Source: Halomonas sp. ML-15
GTDB taxonomy: Bacteria > Pseudomonadota > Gammaproteobacteria > Pseudomonadales > Halomonadaceae
Direction: 5' to 3'
Assembly: GCF_014779595.1 (NCBI RefSeq)
Contig: NZ_JACXZT010000019.1
Location: 1,209,808-1,273,807 of the forward strand
Length of the DNA: 64,000 bases
Shown here: positions 55,425 through 63,288 of the stretch, one piece after another
How positions within the stretch are numbered: the stretch's first letter is position 1
Layout of the letters: each line of letters starts with the position of its first letter
Position numbers and translations under genes: made by a program
Notes under the pieces: generated by a model
Database searches by the model: none
What the model was told of the DNA's origin: nothing
The model's input: the letters and a program-made list of their open reading frames with translations, nothing else

Positions 55425-55774
55425 AAGACTCTCCAGTGGTTGAACCCAGGCCGGCGGTTGATTCTAGGATAGTTAAGATGAAAATGGCCGTCACGGCGAG
55501 GTCTCTCTCAGGGTGGACACCCGCGTTGTCGCAGCGCGGCATTTGTTATACAAAAACATTACACTAATTCACTGGTGTCAAACACCGATTCCGCTATACT
55601 CATTCAAGCAAGGCGTCATACCCTGTTTTTATCGGCCCTATTGCGCTCATTGCAATTTTCAACCAGACTTAGGAAACAGTGTTTCTTATACTAGGTTGCC
55701 TGACACGGTTTGGAACGCCGTTGCCGACTGGCAAGGCATTGATGTGACGAAGCAAGGCTTCAAGGAGAACTCCC
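55425..55774. other. 350-bp promoter region of ompW
   Basis: No gene is supported in this region. Frames crossing it lack ribosome sites. It is AT-rich in its middle and contains the palindrome and -10-like box at 55673-55692. Confidence 0.5.
55673..55692 (+). promoter_or_regulatory. Palindrome GAAACAGTGTTTC next to a -10-like TATACT
   Basis: The 13-bp palindrome (55673-55685) is of the GAAAC-N3-GTTTC form bound by PsrA-type TetR regulators (consensus from memory). It directly precedes TATACT (55687-55692), a likely -10 element of the ompW promoter 83 bp before the start. Confidence 0.4.
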
Positions 55775-56386
55775 ATGAAAACCACCAAACTGATCACCGC
55801 TGCCGCCATCGCTGGAAGCTGCATGTTCGCTGCCCAGTCTGCCATGGCCTACAGTGCCGGCGACTTCTTCGTTCGCGGCGGCGTGGCCAAGACCGATACC
55901 CGCTCCGACAATGGCCAGGCCGATGGTAACGATCTGAGCATCAGCAGTGCCGAACGCGGCTTCTCCTACGGTCTCGGCTACCTGTTCCACGACAACATCG
56001 GCGTCGAGCTGTCCGGCACCGAGAAGGTCGAACATGATCTCACCCTTGGCGGGGGAGATTTCGGGACCCTGGATCGTATGCCGATTAACCTGATGGTCAA
56101 CTACTATCCGCTGGGTGGCCTCGATTCGCGCATTCAGCCCTACGTCGGCGCCGGCCTCAACTACACGCGCTTCTCCGGCGAGTCGGTTGAAGGCCTCGAC
56201 GTGCGTCGCTCCTACGGCGCCATCGGCCAGGTAGGTATTGATCTGGCGGTCACCGACAACGTGATGCTTAACGGCTTTGCCAACTACGCTGACGTCGAAG
56301 GCGACATCCGCGTGGACGGCACCGAAGTGGGCACCGCCAAGGTCGACCCGCTGACCATCGGCGGCGGCGTCACCTTCCGCTTCTGA
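55775..56386 (+). CDS. ompW: OmpW-family outer membrane protein
   Basis: The 203-residue protein has a signal peptide (cleavage after SAMA, about residue 25) and an eight-stranded barrel typical of OmpW: DFFVRGGVAKTDTRSD, FSYGLGYLFHDNIGVELSG, PYVGAGLNYTRF and the C-terminal phenylalanine in GGGVTFRF. OmpW forms a narrow hydrophobic outer-membrane channel linked to stress and salt adaptation. The gene is transcribed alone and ends in a strong terminator. Confidence 0.95.
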   Translation: MKTTKLITAAAIAGSCMFAAQSAMAYSAGDFFVRGGVAKTDTRSDNGQADGNDLSISSAERGFSYGLGYLFHDNIGVELSGTEKVEHDLTLGGGDFGTLDRMPINLMVNYYPLGGLDSRIQPYVGAGLNYTRFSGESVEGLDVRRSYGAIGQVGIDLAVTDNVMLNGFANYADVEGDIRVDGTEVGTAKVDPLTIGGGVTFRF

Positions 56387-56426
56387 TCGATCGATGCGGC
56401 AATCGCTGTGTGTAACAGCGGTATCG

Positions 56427-56456
56427 AAACGCCGGGGCCTTGGCCCCGGCGTTTTT
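56427..56456 (+). terminator. Rho-independent terminator of ompW
   Basis: AAACGCCGGGGCC (56427-56439) and GGCCCCGGCGTTT (56442-56454) pair perfectly and run into five T residues. Confidence 0.9.
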
Positions 56457-56494
56457 GCATGGTGGGGCTGAAGAAATGACAGCCCGGGTCGCGG

Positions 56495-56995
56495 CTATCG
56501 CGGCGTGCTGGCGTGCAGGCCCAGCACCGCCAGAGTGGCAGCGTCGAGCCCCTCTACGGCGTCCACCTGACGCAGGCGGGCATGGTAGTCGGCACTCAGG
56601 AAGGCCTCACCGGCCAGCAGATGCGCGACATACTCCCGGGCCGGTTTGAGGGCGCTACGCACCCGTTCGGGCACGGCGATATACACCCAGGCCTCTATCA
56701 CGCCCTGGTGGGTGATAATCTCGCGACGCTGGCGCTGATAGTCGTGGGGCACCCCCTCGAAGGGGTCCATCAGCTCGATCTGCTCGGCTCCCATCAGCTC
56801 GAATAGCGCGCCTTCGACCCGGTCACCGGGCTGGCAGGCAACATTGGCATGGGCAATACCCGGAATCCGTGAGGCCTTGTCGAAACGCAGCGCATGGTCG
56901 GCCAGCGTGCCCGGCAGCACACGTCGAGTGGTTCCGATGCGCGCTTCGACACGCGCCGGATTCATGTTGCTGCCATAGGCGAAATAGTACGCCAT
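56495..56995 (-). CDS. Gamma-glutamylcyclotransferase-like protein
   Basis: The 166-residue product starts MAYYFAYGSNMNPARVEARI, the YGSN substrate loop of the GGCT/AIG2 family, and keeps the glutamate in EGVPHDYQRQ, close to where the catalytic acid lies in these proteins. Members make 5-oxoproline from gamma-glutamyl peptides, though many bacterial ones are uncharacterised. The gene is 2 nt after the yqcC-like stop and probably in the same transcript. Confidence 0.87.
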   Translation of the reverse strand: MAYYFAYGSNMNPARVEARIGTTRRVLPGTLADHALRFDKASRIPGIAHANVACQPGDRVEGALFELMGAEQIELMDPFEGVPHDYQRQRREIITHQGVIEAWVYIAVPERVRSALKPAREYVAHLLAGEAFLSADYHARLRQVDAVEGLDAATLAVLGLHASTPR

Positions 56996-56997
56996 AC

Positions 56998-57330
56998 TCA
57001 GCCCTCCGTGACCGCGCAGTCGACTTGCTCGATCGCCTTGACCACCAGCAGCAGGTGATGGGAGGGCACCTTGGCCTGGCGCAGGTACGCTTCGGCGGCA
57101 GGCGCCACGCTACAGTTGGCCGGCAGTGGTGCGCGGTCCTCGACGAGTGCATCGAGCTTGGCGACGAAGACATAGCGCAGCCACTGCGGCAACGCCATGG
57201 TGTCGACGCAGAACGGCTGCTGGCTGGCGAGCGCCTCGGACGAGGGCTGCTCAACGCGCCACAGATCGGCCGCCTTGAGGGTGGCTTCCAGCTCGCGTAG
57301 GGCCTGGTCGAGTCGTTGGTGCGGATTCAT
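56998..57330 (-). CDS. YqcC-family (DUF446) protein
   Basis: The ATG at 57330 after GGGAGAA gives 110 residues; an upstream ATG at 57348 is less favoured. The WRVEQPSSEALASQQPFCVD and LPQWLRYVFVAKLDALVE segments define DUF446/YqcC, a helical protein often next to the tRNA pseudouridine synthase gene truC. Here its neighbour is the gamma-glutamylcyclotransferase-like gene instead. Function is unknown. Confidence 0.9.
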   Translation of the reverse strand: MNPHQRLDQALRELEATLKAADLWRVEQPSSEALASQQPFCVDTMALPQWLRYVFVAKLDALVEDRAPLPANCSVAPAAEAYLRQAKVPSHHLLLVVKAIEQVDCAVTEG

Positions 57331-57611
57331 GCTTTCTCCCTTGGACATAGGACCATTATCCCGCGCCCGCCTCAGCCTGGCCACCCTAGTGCTGTTAAGG
57401 GATTCACAAATTCACTGCAAGAGGCTGTGGATAACCCTTTGACAACTGCCGCTTGGCCAACCCTCATGGGCCATTGCGCAAACTGATCAATTTATGACCA
57501 GAATGTGACCAGAACGCCGATTCACTCCAGGCGGTCTTACGCTGGTCAGACGCTGCTGACAAGCGGCCCGGCCTCGCGTTACAGTGCGCGGCTCGACTCG
57601 GAGAATGTTCC

Positions 57612-58643
57612 ATGCAGCCAATTGCGACGCTTACTGATTTCTTCGACCGCAGCGGCGCCGAGGTGCGGCTCTATCATATGGGTCGTCGCGTAACGCCCTG
57701 CCCGCTCACCACTCTGGCCGAGTTCGAGCGCGGCAGCGAGCCCTGGCCCGCCCCCTGGCAGAGCGAGGCGCGGCTTGCCTGCGTGTTTCGCCTACGCCCC
57801 GCTCAAGAGCCGATGATCTGGTTTCTGGCCCTGCCCCTGGATGAACAGGGGCAGCTCAGCGCCGCGCCCCGCGACGCCTTTATCCAGCGTCTGCTGGAAA
57901 CCCTCGGGCGCAGCGCCGAGCGACGCGAGGCAGCGCAGCAGGCGGACGATATCGACAACCTGATGAAGGACAACCCGCTGGCCTTCACCCCGACGCTAGC
58001 GCTGCAGGCCATGCTCCACGCCCGGGCCAGCGCCGACCTCGACGCCCCCGCCAGCCAGCATCATGAACTTGCCGAGGAGTACCTCACCGGCCAACGCGAC
58101 CACGACTGGCAAGCGCTGGGGCTGCAGGGCCTGGCCGACGTTGCGGTACGCCACGATGCGATCCAGGCCGAGCGACTCGCCGCTCGCCTCGCCGCGCTGC
58201 CCACAGACGTGCTACAGCCGCTGTGCTACTGCCTCGAGCACCTGGCGTTGGCGCCAAGCCTGGCGGCGGCGCTGCGCCAATGCGGCGAGCGAGCCGCCGA
58301 GACGGGCGACCTCGAGACCCTGTGCGCCTGCGTGCGAGCAGTGGGGGCCAGTCAGACGGTCGCCGCGGCATGGTATAGCGAACTGCTCAACGACCCGGCC
58401 GCTTGCGGCCCCGACCTGCTGGCGGCGATGGCCGCCCGCGGCTGGGAGCACCTCGAGGATGATGAGCGACTGCCACTGTTCTTGACGCGCCTGGCCGAGC
58501 ATCCCGAGGCGGAATTCAGCGCGCTGGCCCGCGACCTGGCACTGATCCCCCGGCTACGGCTACCGGTGTTGATGACCCTGCGCCAGGCCGACCCCGGCTC
58601 GGCCATCGGCCAGCGCCTGCGCGGCCTGACAGCCCAGTGCTGA
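57612..58643 (+). CDS. DUF3549-family protein
   Basis: The 343-residue product begins with a compact domain (ATLTDFFDRSGAEVRLYHMGRR) and then runs as helical repeats to its end (LALQAMLHARASADLDAP, PTDVLQPLCYCLEHLALAP), matching my memory of DUF3549. It has no signal or membrane segment. The helical repeat part may bind protein partners. It is followed 14 nt later by the RimB-like protease gene and may be co-transcribed with it. Confidence 0.85.
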   Translation: MQPIATLTDFFDRSGAEVRLYHMGRRVTPCPLTTLAEFERGSEPWPAPWQSEARLACVFRLRPAQEPMIWFLALPLDEQGQLSAAPRDAFIQRLLETLGRSAERREAAQQADDIDNLMKDNPLAFTPTLALQAMLHARASADLDAPASQHHELAEEYLTGQRDHDWQALGLQGLADVAVRHDAIQAERLAARLAALPTDVLQPLCYCLEHLALAPSLAAALRQCGERAAETGDLETLCACVRAVGASQTVAAAWYSELLNDPAACGPDLLAAMAARGWEHLEDDERLPLFLTRLAEHPEAEFSALARDLALIPRLRLPVLMTLRQADPGSAIGQRLRGLTAQC

Positions 58644-58657
58644 ACGAGGAAGATCCC

Positions 58658-59095
58658 ATGAAATCGCTGCCCTACCACGCCCAGACGGTCATCGGTCGCC
58701 GCGAAATGGTGACACTGCCCGAGCTGGGGCTGAGCCTGTGCGCCAAGGCCGATACCGGGGCTCGCACCTCCTCGCTGCACGCCGAAGATATCGAATCGTT
58801 CGAAGAGCACGGCCACGTCTGGGTCAGCTTCATCACGCGTGCCGGCGGGCCCGGCAGCCCAGCCCACCCGTTCAAGCTGCACCTCCACGATCGGCGCCGA
58901 GTGACCAGCTCCAACGGCCATGCCGAGTGGCGCTACGTGATCCGCACGCGTCTCGAGCTCGGCACGCTGGGCTTCAACGCCGAGCTGACCCTCGCCGACC
59001 GCAGCAACCTGCGACACCCGATGCTGCTCGGCCGGCGCGCAATGCGCCGATTACTGATTGCGCCCGGGGAAACCTTTCTGCACGGTGAGCCATGA
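58658..59095 (+). CDS. RimB-like retropepsin-type protease (Zn_protease family)
   Basis: The ATG at 58658 after GAGGAAG gives 145 residues. The active-site-like segment CAKADTGARTSSLHAE (D-T-G) and the closing MLLGRRAMRRL are diagnostic of the family annotated as ATP-dependent zinc protease, which is structurally retropepsin-like. In Pseudomonas it is RimB, the partner of RimK. It lies directly before rimK here, supporting a role in controlling the ribosomal protein S6 glutamylase. Confidence 0.9.
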   Translation: MKSLPYHAQTVIGRREMVTLPELGLSLCAKADTGARTSSLHAEDIESFEEHGHVWVSFITRAGGPGSPAHPFKLHLHDRRRVTSSNGHAEWRYVIRTRLELGTLGFNAELTLADRSNLRHPMLLGRRAMRRLLIAPGETFLHGEP

Positions 59096-59155
59096 AGCGC
59101 ACCCTGCGAACTGCCATCCTGTCCCGTCTCATGACACCTGACAATGGAGTTAGCC

Positions 59156-60064
59156 ATGCATATCGCCCTGCTGTCGCGTAACCGTAATCTCTATTCAACG
59201 CGTCGGCTGATCGAAGCCGGCGAGGCGCGTGGCCACAGCGTTCGCGTGGTGGACACCCTGCGCTGCTACATGAACATCGCCTCGCACCGCCCATCGATCC
59301 ACTACAAGGGTGAGGAGATCGAACACTTCGACGCGGTGATTCCGCGTATCGGCGCCTCGGTAACCTTCTACGGCTGCGCACTGCTGCGTCAGTTCGAGAT
59401 GATGGGCACCTACGTGCTCAACGACTCGGTGGCCATTACCCGCTCGCGCGACAAGCTGCGCTCGTTGCAGCTGCTGTCGCGTAAAGGGCTGGGGCTGCCA
59501 ATCACTGGCTTTGCCCACTCACCCGATGACATTCCTGACCTGATCACCATGGTCAAGGGCGCGCCACTGGTGATCAAACTGCTCGAGGGCACCCAGGGCA
59601 TCGGCGTGGTACTCGCCGAGACCAACCAGGCCGCCGAGAGCGTTATTCAGGCCTTCATGGGCATGAAGGCCAACATCATGGTGCAGGAGTACATCAAGGA
59701 GGCCAAAGGCGCCGACATTCGCTGCTTGGTAATCGGTGACAAGGTGGTCGCCTCGATGAAGCGCCAGGCCGCCGAAGGCGAGTTCCGCTCCAACCTTCAT
59801 CGCGGCGGCAGCGCCAGTGAGATCCGAATCACCCCCGAGGAGCGCTCCACGGCGATTCGCGCCGCCAAGGCCATGGGACTGCGGGTGGCCGGCGTCGACC
59901 TGCTACGCTCCAACCACGGCCCAGTGATCATGGAGGTCAACTCCTCCCCCGGCCTGCAGGGCATCGAAACAGCCACCGGCAAGGATATCGCCGGTCTGAT
60001 CATCGAGCATATCGAGAAGCACTCGACCCAAGTCCGCAAGACCCCGGCCAAGCCCAAAGGCTGA
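59156..60064 (+). CDS. rimK: Ribosomal protein S6 glutamate ligase RimK
   Basis: The ATG at 59156 gives 302 residues, as in E. coli (300). The start [21 protein letters not shown], the ATP-grasp lysine stretches ([20 protein letters not shown]), [20 protein letters not shown] and the metal-site [15 protein letters not shown] are clear. It adds glutamates to the C terminus of ribosomal protein S6. It is the classical form, unlike the larger RLAN-type ligase at 19098. The RimB-like gene precedes it. Confidence 0.96.
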   Translation: MHIALLSRNRNLYSTRRLIEAGEARGHSVRVVDTLRCYMNIASHRPSIHYKGEEIEHFDAVIPRIGASVTFYGCALLRQFEMMGTYVLNDSVAITRSRDKLRSLQLLSRKGLGLPITGFAHSPDDIPDLITMVKGAPLVIKLLEGTQGIGVVLAETNQAAESVIQAFMGMKANIMVQEYIKEAKGADIRCLVIGDKVVASMKRQAAEGEFRSNLHRGGSASEIRITPEERSTAIRAAKAMGLRVAGVDLLRSNHGPVIMEVNSSPGLQGIETATGKDIAGLIIEHIEKHSTQVRKTPAKPKG

Positions 60065-60190
60065 GCGACGAGGCGCCAAAGCCTCGAATAAAGGCAAAAA
60101 CTGCGAAAGCGTGAAAATTATTCGCAGCGGGGCTAGCAAAACACTGTTTCCACCCGCACAATTTATGGTCACCGGAGGAGGTGACCGCTC

Positions 60191-60631
60191 ATGTTTCTCG
60201 ATAATCGCCAGGTGGCGATGGATAGCCTGCTGGAAGCGCTGGCCGACAGTCTCGATTATTTTCAGGACAACCTCGAACGCCTGCGCCCTTCCCTGCGCGA
60301 AACGTTGAAACCGCTCTATGACGAGCGCGATGCGGCCATGCACGAGCTGCAGGCGCTGGCCAAGAAGCATCTGCGCCTGCTTCCCCGCGACGCCGACGTC
60401 GAGCGCGACGACTACATGTGGCTGTGGAGCCGCCTCAAGAGCTTCGTCGGCAACGACAGTCAGGTGCTGATCGGCGAGCTACTGGAACAGGAACGCGTGC
60501 TGATGCAGGCGCTGGCAACGGTGCATACCCACCCCTTGCCGGACGCCATCGAGCCACTTATCGAGCGCTGCTGGAAAAACTGCCGGGCGCTGATTCGCGA
60601 GCTCTACCGCATCCAGAAGCAGCGTCGCTGA
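60191..60631 (+). CDS. Hypothetical all-helical protein
   Basis: I do not recognise the family with confidence. The 146-residue product has four amphipathic helices (DSLLEALADSLDYFQDNLER; AMHELQALAKKHLRLL; ELLEQERVLMQALATV; CWKNCRALIRELYRIQ), resembling small bacterial four-helix-bundle proteins such as DUF2383. A strong GGAGGTGACC ribosome site precedes the ATG. It is probably cytoplasmic. Confidence 0.7.
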   Translation: MFLDNRQVAMDSLLEALADSLDYFQDNLERLRPSLRETLKPLYDERDAAMHELQALAKKHLRLLPRDADVERDDYMWLWSRLKSFVGNDSQVLIGELLEQERVLMQALATVHTHPLPDAIEPLIERCWKNCRALIRELYRIQKQRR

Positions 60632-60652
60632 ACGAGCTCCCATGAGCCGCGA

Positions 60653-61321
60653 TCAGGCCCGTGGGGCGATCTCCAGCGGCTCCAGCGGTCCCAGGAAATA
60701 GGGCCGCCGTCCCCATACGTAGAGATCCCCCAGGGTCGCTACCCGCGCCACCCACTCCCTCGCCTGCAACCGCCATACCCCGGCCACCGGCTGCGCCGGC
60801 GCCGCACAGCCGGTGGCCTCCAGCCCCAGCGCATCGGCAATGAACAGCGCTCGCGGCAGGTGCCATGACTGGGTGACCAGCAGTACGCGCTGGGCACCGA
60901 ACACATCCCGCGCCCGGGACAGGGTATCGAAGGTGCTGAAGCCGGCGTAGTCGAGGGTCATGTCGACGTCGCGCACCTGACGGGCACGCAGGTCGCGCCA
61001 CATGGTCACCGGCTCGTTATAGAAGCGGGTCCGGTTATCGCCGGAAAGCAGCAGGTGCTGCACCCGGCGCATGCGAATCAGCCGCGAGGCAGCACTCATG
61101 CGCGCTTCGAAGTGAGGGTTGCGAGACCCGGCTCGGGTCCAGTGGGAAGTGCCAAACACGATCCCTACCGGCTGAGCGGTGCAGATCGGCAGATCATGCT
61201 CGATGCGTGCAGACGTCTTGGCCAGCACCCAGGCGTTGGCGCCGACGAACATCAGCACCGCCATCAGCAGCACGGCGCCCAGCACCATCAGCACAGCCTT
61301 GAACGGCTTCCATAGTGGCAT
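60653..61321 (-). CDS. SanA/YdcF-type DUF218 membrane-anchored protein
   Basis: The ATG at 61321 follows GGGGAAA and gives 222 residues. A transmembrane helix at about 10-35 is followed by the DUF218 domain: VGIVFGTSHWTRAGSRNPHFEARM, LLSGDNRTRFYNEPVTM, FDTLSRARDVFGAQRVLLVTQSWHLPRALFIA. It resembles SanA (vancomycin-sensitivity protein of E. coli), with the periplasmic domain acting in cell-envelope synthesis. Its exact role is unknown. Confidence 0.88.
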   Translation of the reverse strand: MPLWKPFKAVLMVLGAVLLMAVLMFVGANAWVLAKTSARIEHDLPICTAQPVGIVFGTSHWTRAGSRNPHFEARMSAASRLIRMRRVQHLLLSGDNRTRFYNEPVTMWRDLRARQVRDVDMTLDYAGFSTFDTLSRARDVFGAQRVLLVTQSWHLPRALFIADALGLEATGCAAPAQPVAGVWRLQAREWVARVATLGDLYVWGRRPYFLGPLEPLEIAPRA

Positions 61322-61394
61322 CGATTTCCCCGATTGCGACAGGCACAGCACCCCGCCGACGCGGCATACCGCGGCCGGATATCGGGGCGCCGGC

Positions 61395-61967
61395 TCAGAA
61401 CATGCCCAGTTCCAGCTTGGCCTCGTCGCTCATCATCTCACGACTCCAGGGCGGATCGAAGACGATCTCGGTATGTACCTGGCTGATCTGCGGTGCGCCG
61501 AGAATCTTGTTGCGCGCGTCGGCAGCGATCACATCGCCCATCCCGCAGCCCGGCGCAGTCAGCGTCATGCGGATGGTGACGATACGTTCGCCGCTGAGCA
61601 GCCGCTCGATGCGGCAGCCGTAGACCAACCCCAGTTCGACGATATCCACCGGGATCTCCGGGTCGAAACAGGTGTGCAGCTGGTCCCATACGAACTGCTC
61701 GATCTCTTCGTCACTGGCATCCTCATGCAGCGTCGGCCGCGGCAACGACTCCAGCCCCAGCGCATCCAGGTTGGCGCCCTCGACCAGATACAGGCGGCCC
61801 TCGAAGGCCACGCTGACGCTGCTGCCCTTGGCCTGCATCACCGAGACGATGCTGTCCTCCGGCAGGGTGATGGTCTTGCCGAAGGGGATCGAGATCACCT
61901 CCACATCGCGCTGCAGCGGGAGGCTCTGGCCCTTGTACAGTTGCTCTTGTGGTGCGCTAACCGCCAT
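61395..61967 (-). CDS. sufT: Iron-sulfur cluster assembly protein SufT
   Basis: The 190-residue product has an N-terminal SufT-specific part (LQRDVEVISIPFGKTITLPE) and a DUF59 domain with the conserved cysteine in TLTAPGCGMGDVIAAD. SufT assists maturation of iron-sulfur proteins. It is 36 nt after sufS and read in the same direction, so it is the last gene of the suf operon seen here. Confidence 0.95.
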   Translation of the reverse strand: MAVSAPQEQLYKGQSLPLQRDVEVISIPFGKTITLPEDSIVSVMQAKGSSVSVAFEGRLYLVEGANLDALGLESLPRPTLHEDASDEEIEQFVWDQLHTCFDPEIPVDIVELGLVYGCRIERLLSGERIVTIRMTLTAPGCGMGDVIAADARNKILGAPQISQVHTEIVFDPPWSREMMSDEAKLELGMF

Positions 61968-62003
61968 AACTCTCCTTAGCCGCTGTCCGTAAAATAGTGA
62001 TGC

Positions 62004-63263
62004 TTAGCGCACCATGCCAATCACCCGCTCCAGCGCATCGCCGAAGACCTCGACTTCCTCGAGGGTGTTGTAGGCAGCAAAGGAGGCCCGGCAGGTAGCA
62101 TCTACGCCGAAGTGGTTGAGCAGCGGCTGGGCACAGTGGTGGCCGGTACGGATCGCCACGCCAAGCTGGTCGATCAGCAGGCCGATATCCTGAGCGTGGG
62201 CGCCCTCCACCACGAACGACAGAACGCTGGCCTTGTGCGGTGCGGTACCAAGAATACGCAGCCCCTCGATACGCAGCAGCCGTGACGTGGCAGCCTCGAG
62301 CAGCTGCCCTTCCCAGGCGCCGATGGCATCGATACCCACGCCCTCCATCCAGCGCAGCGCCTCGCCCAGGGCAATGACCTCGGCAATCGCCGGGGTGCCG
62401 GCTTCGAACTTGTGGGGAATCGCCGCGAAAGTGGTCGGCGTCTCGAAGGAGACCGTCTGAATCATCTCGCCGCCACCCTGCCAGGGCGGCATGGCCTCGA
62501 GCAGCGCCGCCTTGCCGTAGAGCACACCGACCCCGGTAGGGCCGTAGACCTTATGCCCCGAGAAGGCGTAGAAGTCGGCATCGATGTCGCGCACGTCCAC
62601 CGCCTGGTGAGGCGCGGCCTGGGCGCCATCAATCAGGATCAGCGCGTCATGGGCGTGGGCGATCGCCGCCATCTCGCGCACCGGGTTAACGGTGCCGAAG
62701 GCGTTGGAGACGTGGTTGACCGCCACCAGCCGGGTACGCTCGCTGAACAGCCCCCGATAGGCGTCGAGATCGAGCACGCCGCGGGCGTCCACCGGAATCA
62801 CCTTGATCACGATCCCCAACTGGCTGGCCAGCAGCTGCCAGGGCACGATATTGGAGTGGTGCTCCATCCGCGACACCAGCACTTCGTCGCCGGGGTGAAG
62901 ATTGGTGCGCCCCCAGGCGTTGGCGACCAGATTGATCGCCTCGGTGGTGCCGCGAGTGAAGATGATCTCACGACTATCGGCAGCGTTGAGAAAAGCACGC
63001 ACCGTCTCGCGGGTGCCCTCGAAGGCCGCGGTGGCCTCGTCGGACAACGTATGCAGTCCGCGATGGATATTGGCGTTATAGCGTCCGTAGTAGTCCTCGA
63101 ACGCTGCCATCACCCGCCGCGGCGTCTGACTGGTCGCGGCATTGTCCAGGTACACCAGCGGCTTGCCGTGCACCTCGCGAGCCAGAATCGGAAACTCCTC
63201 ACGCAGCGCAGCAACGTCGAGCGGCGGCGTGTCGAGCCTGGGCTGGGTGGCAAGATCGGTCAT
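62004..63263 (-). CDS. sufS: Cysteine desulfurase SufS
   Basis: The 419-residue PLP enzyme has the cofactor lysine in AFSGHKVYGPTGVG, the PLP aspartate in LILIDGAQAAPH and the persulfide cysteine in RTGHHCAQPLLNHFG. The short loop around this cysteine places it in the group II (SufS) class. It supplies sulfur from cysteine to the SufBCD scaffold. A SufE or SufU partner gene is not seen on its 3' side, where sufT follows. Confidence 0.96.
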   Translation of the reverse strand: MTDLATQPRLDTPPLDVAALREEFPILAREVHGKPLVYLDNAATSQTPRRVMAAFEDYYGRYNANIHRGLHTLSDEATAAFEGTRETVRAFLNAADSREIIFTRGTTEAINLVANAWGRTNLHPGDEVLVSRMEHHSNIVPWQLLASQLGIVIKVIPVDARGVLDLDAYRGLFSERTRLVAVNHVSNAFGTVNPVREMAAIAHAHDALILIDGAQAAPHQAVDVRDIDADFYAFSGHKVYGPTGVGVLYGKAALLEAMPPWQGGGEMIQTVSFETPTTFAAIPHKFEAGTPAIAEVIALGEALRWMEGVGIDAIGAWEGQLLEAATSRLLRIEGLRILGTAPHKASVLSFVVEGAHAQDIGLLIDQLGVAIRTGHHCAQPLLNHFGVDATCRASFAAYNTLEEVEVFGDALERVIGMVR

Positions 63264-63288
63264 TTCACACTCCCGCGGACCACGCCGC

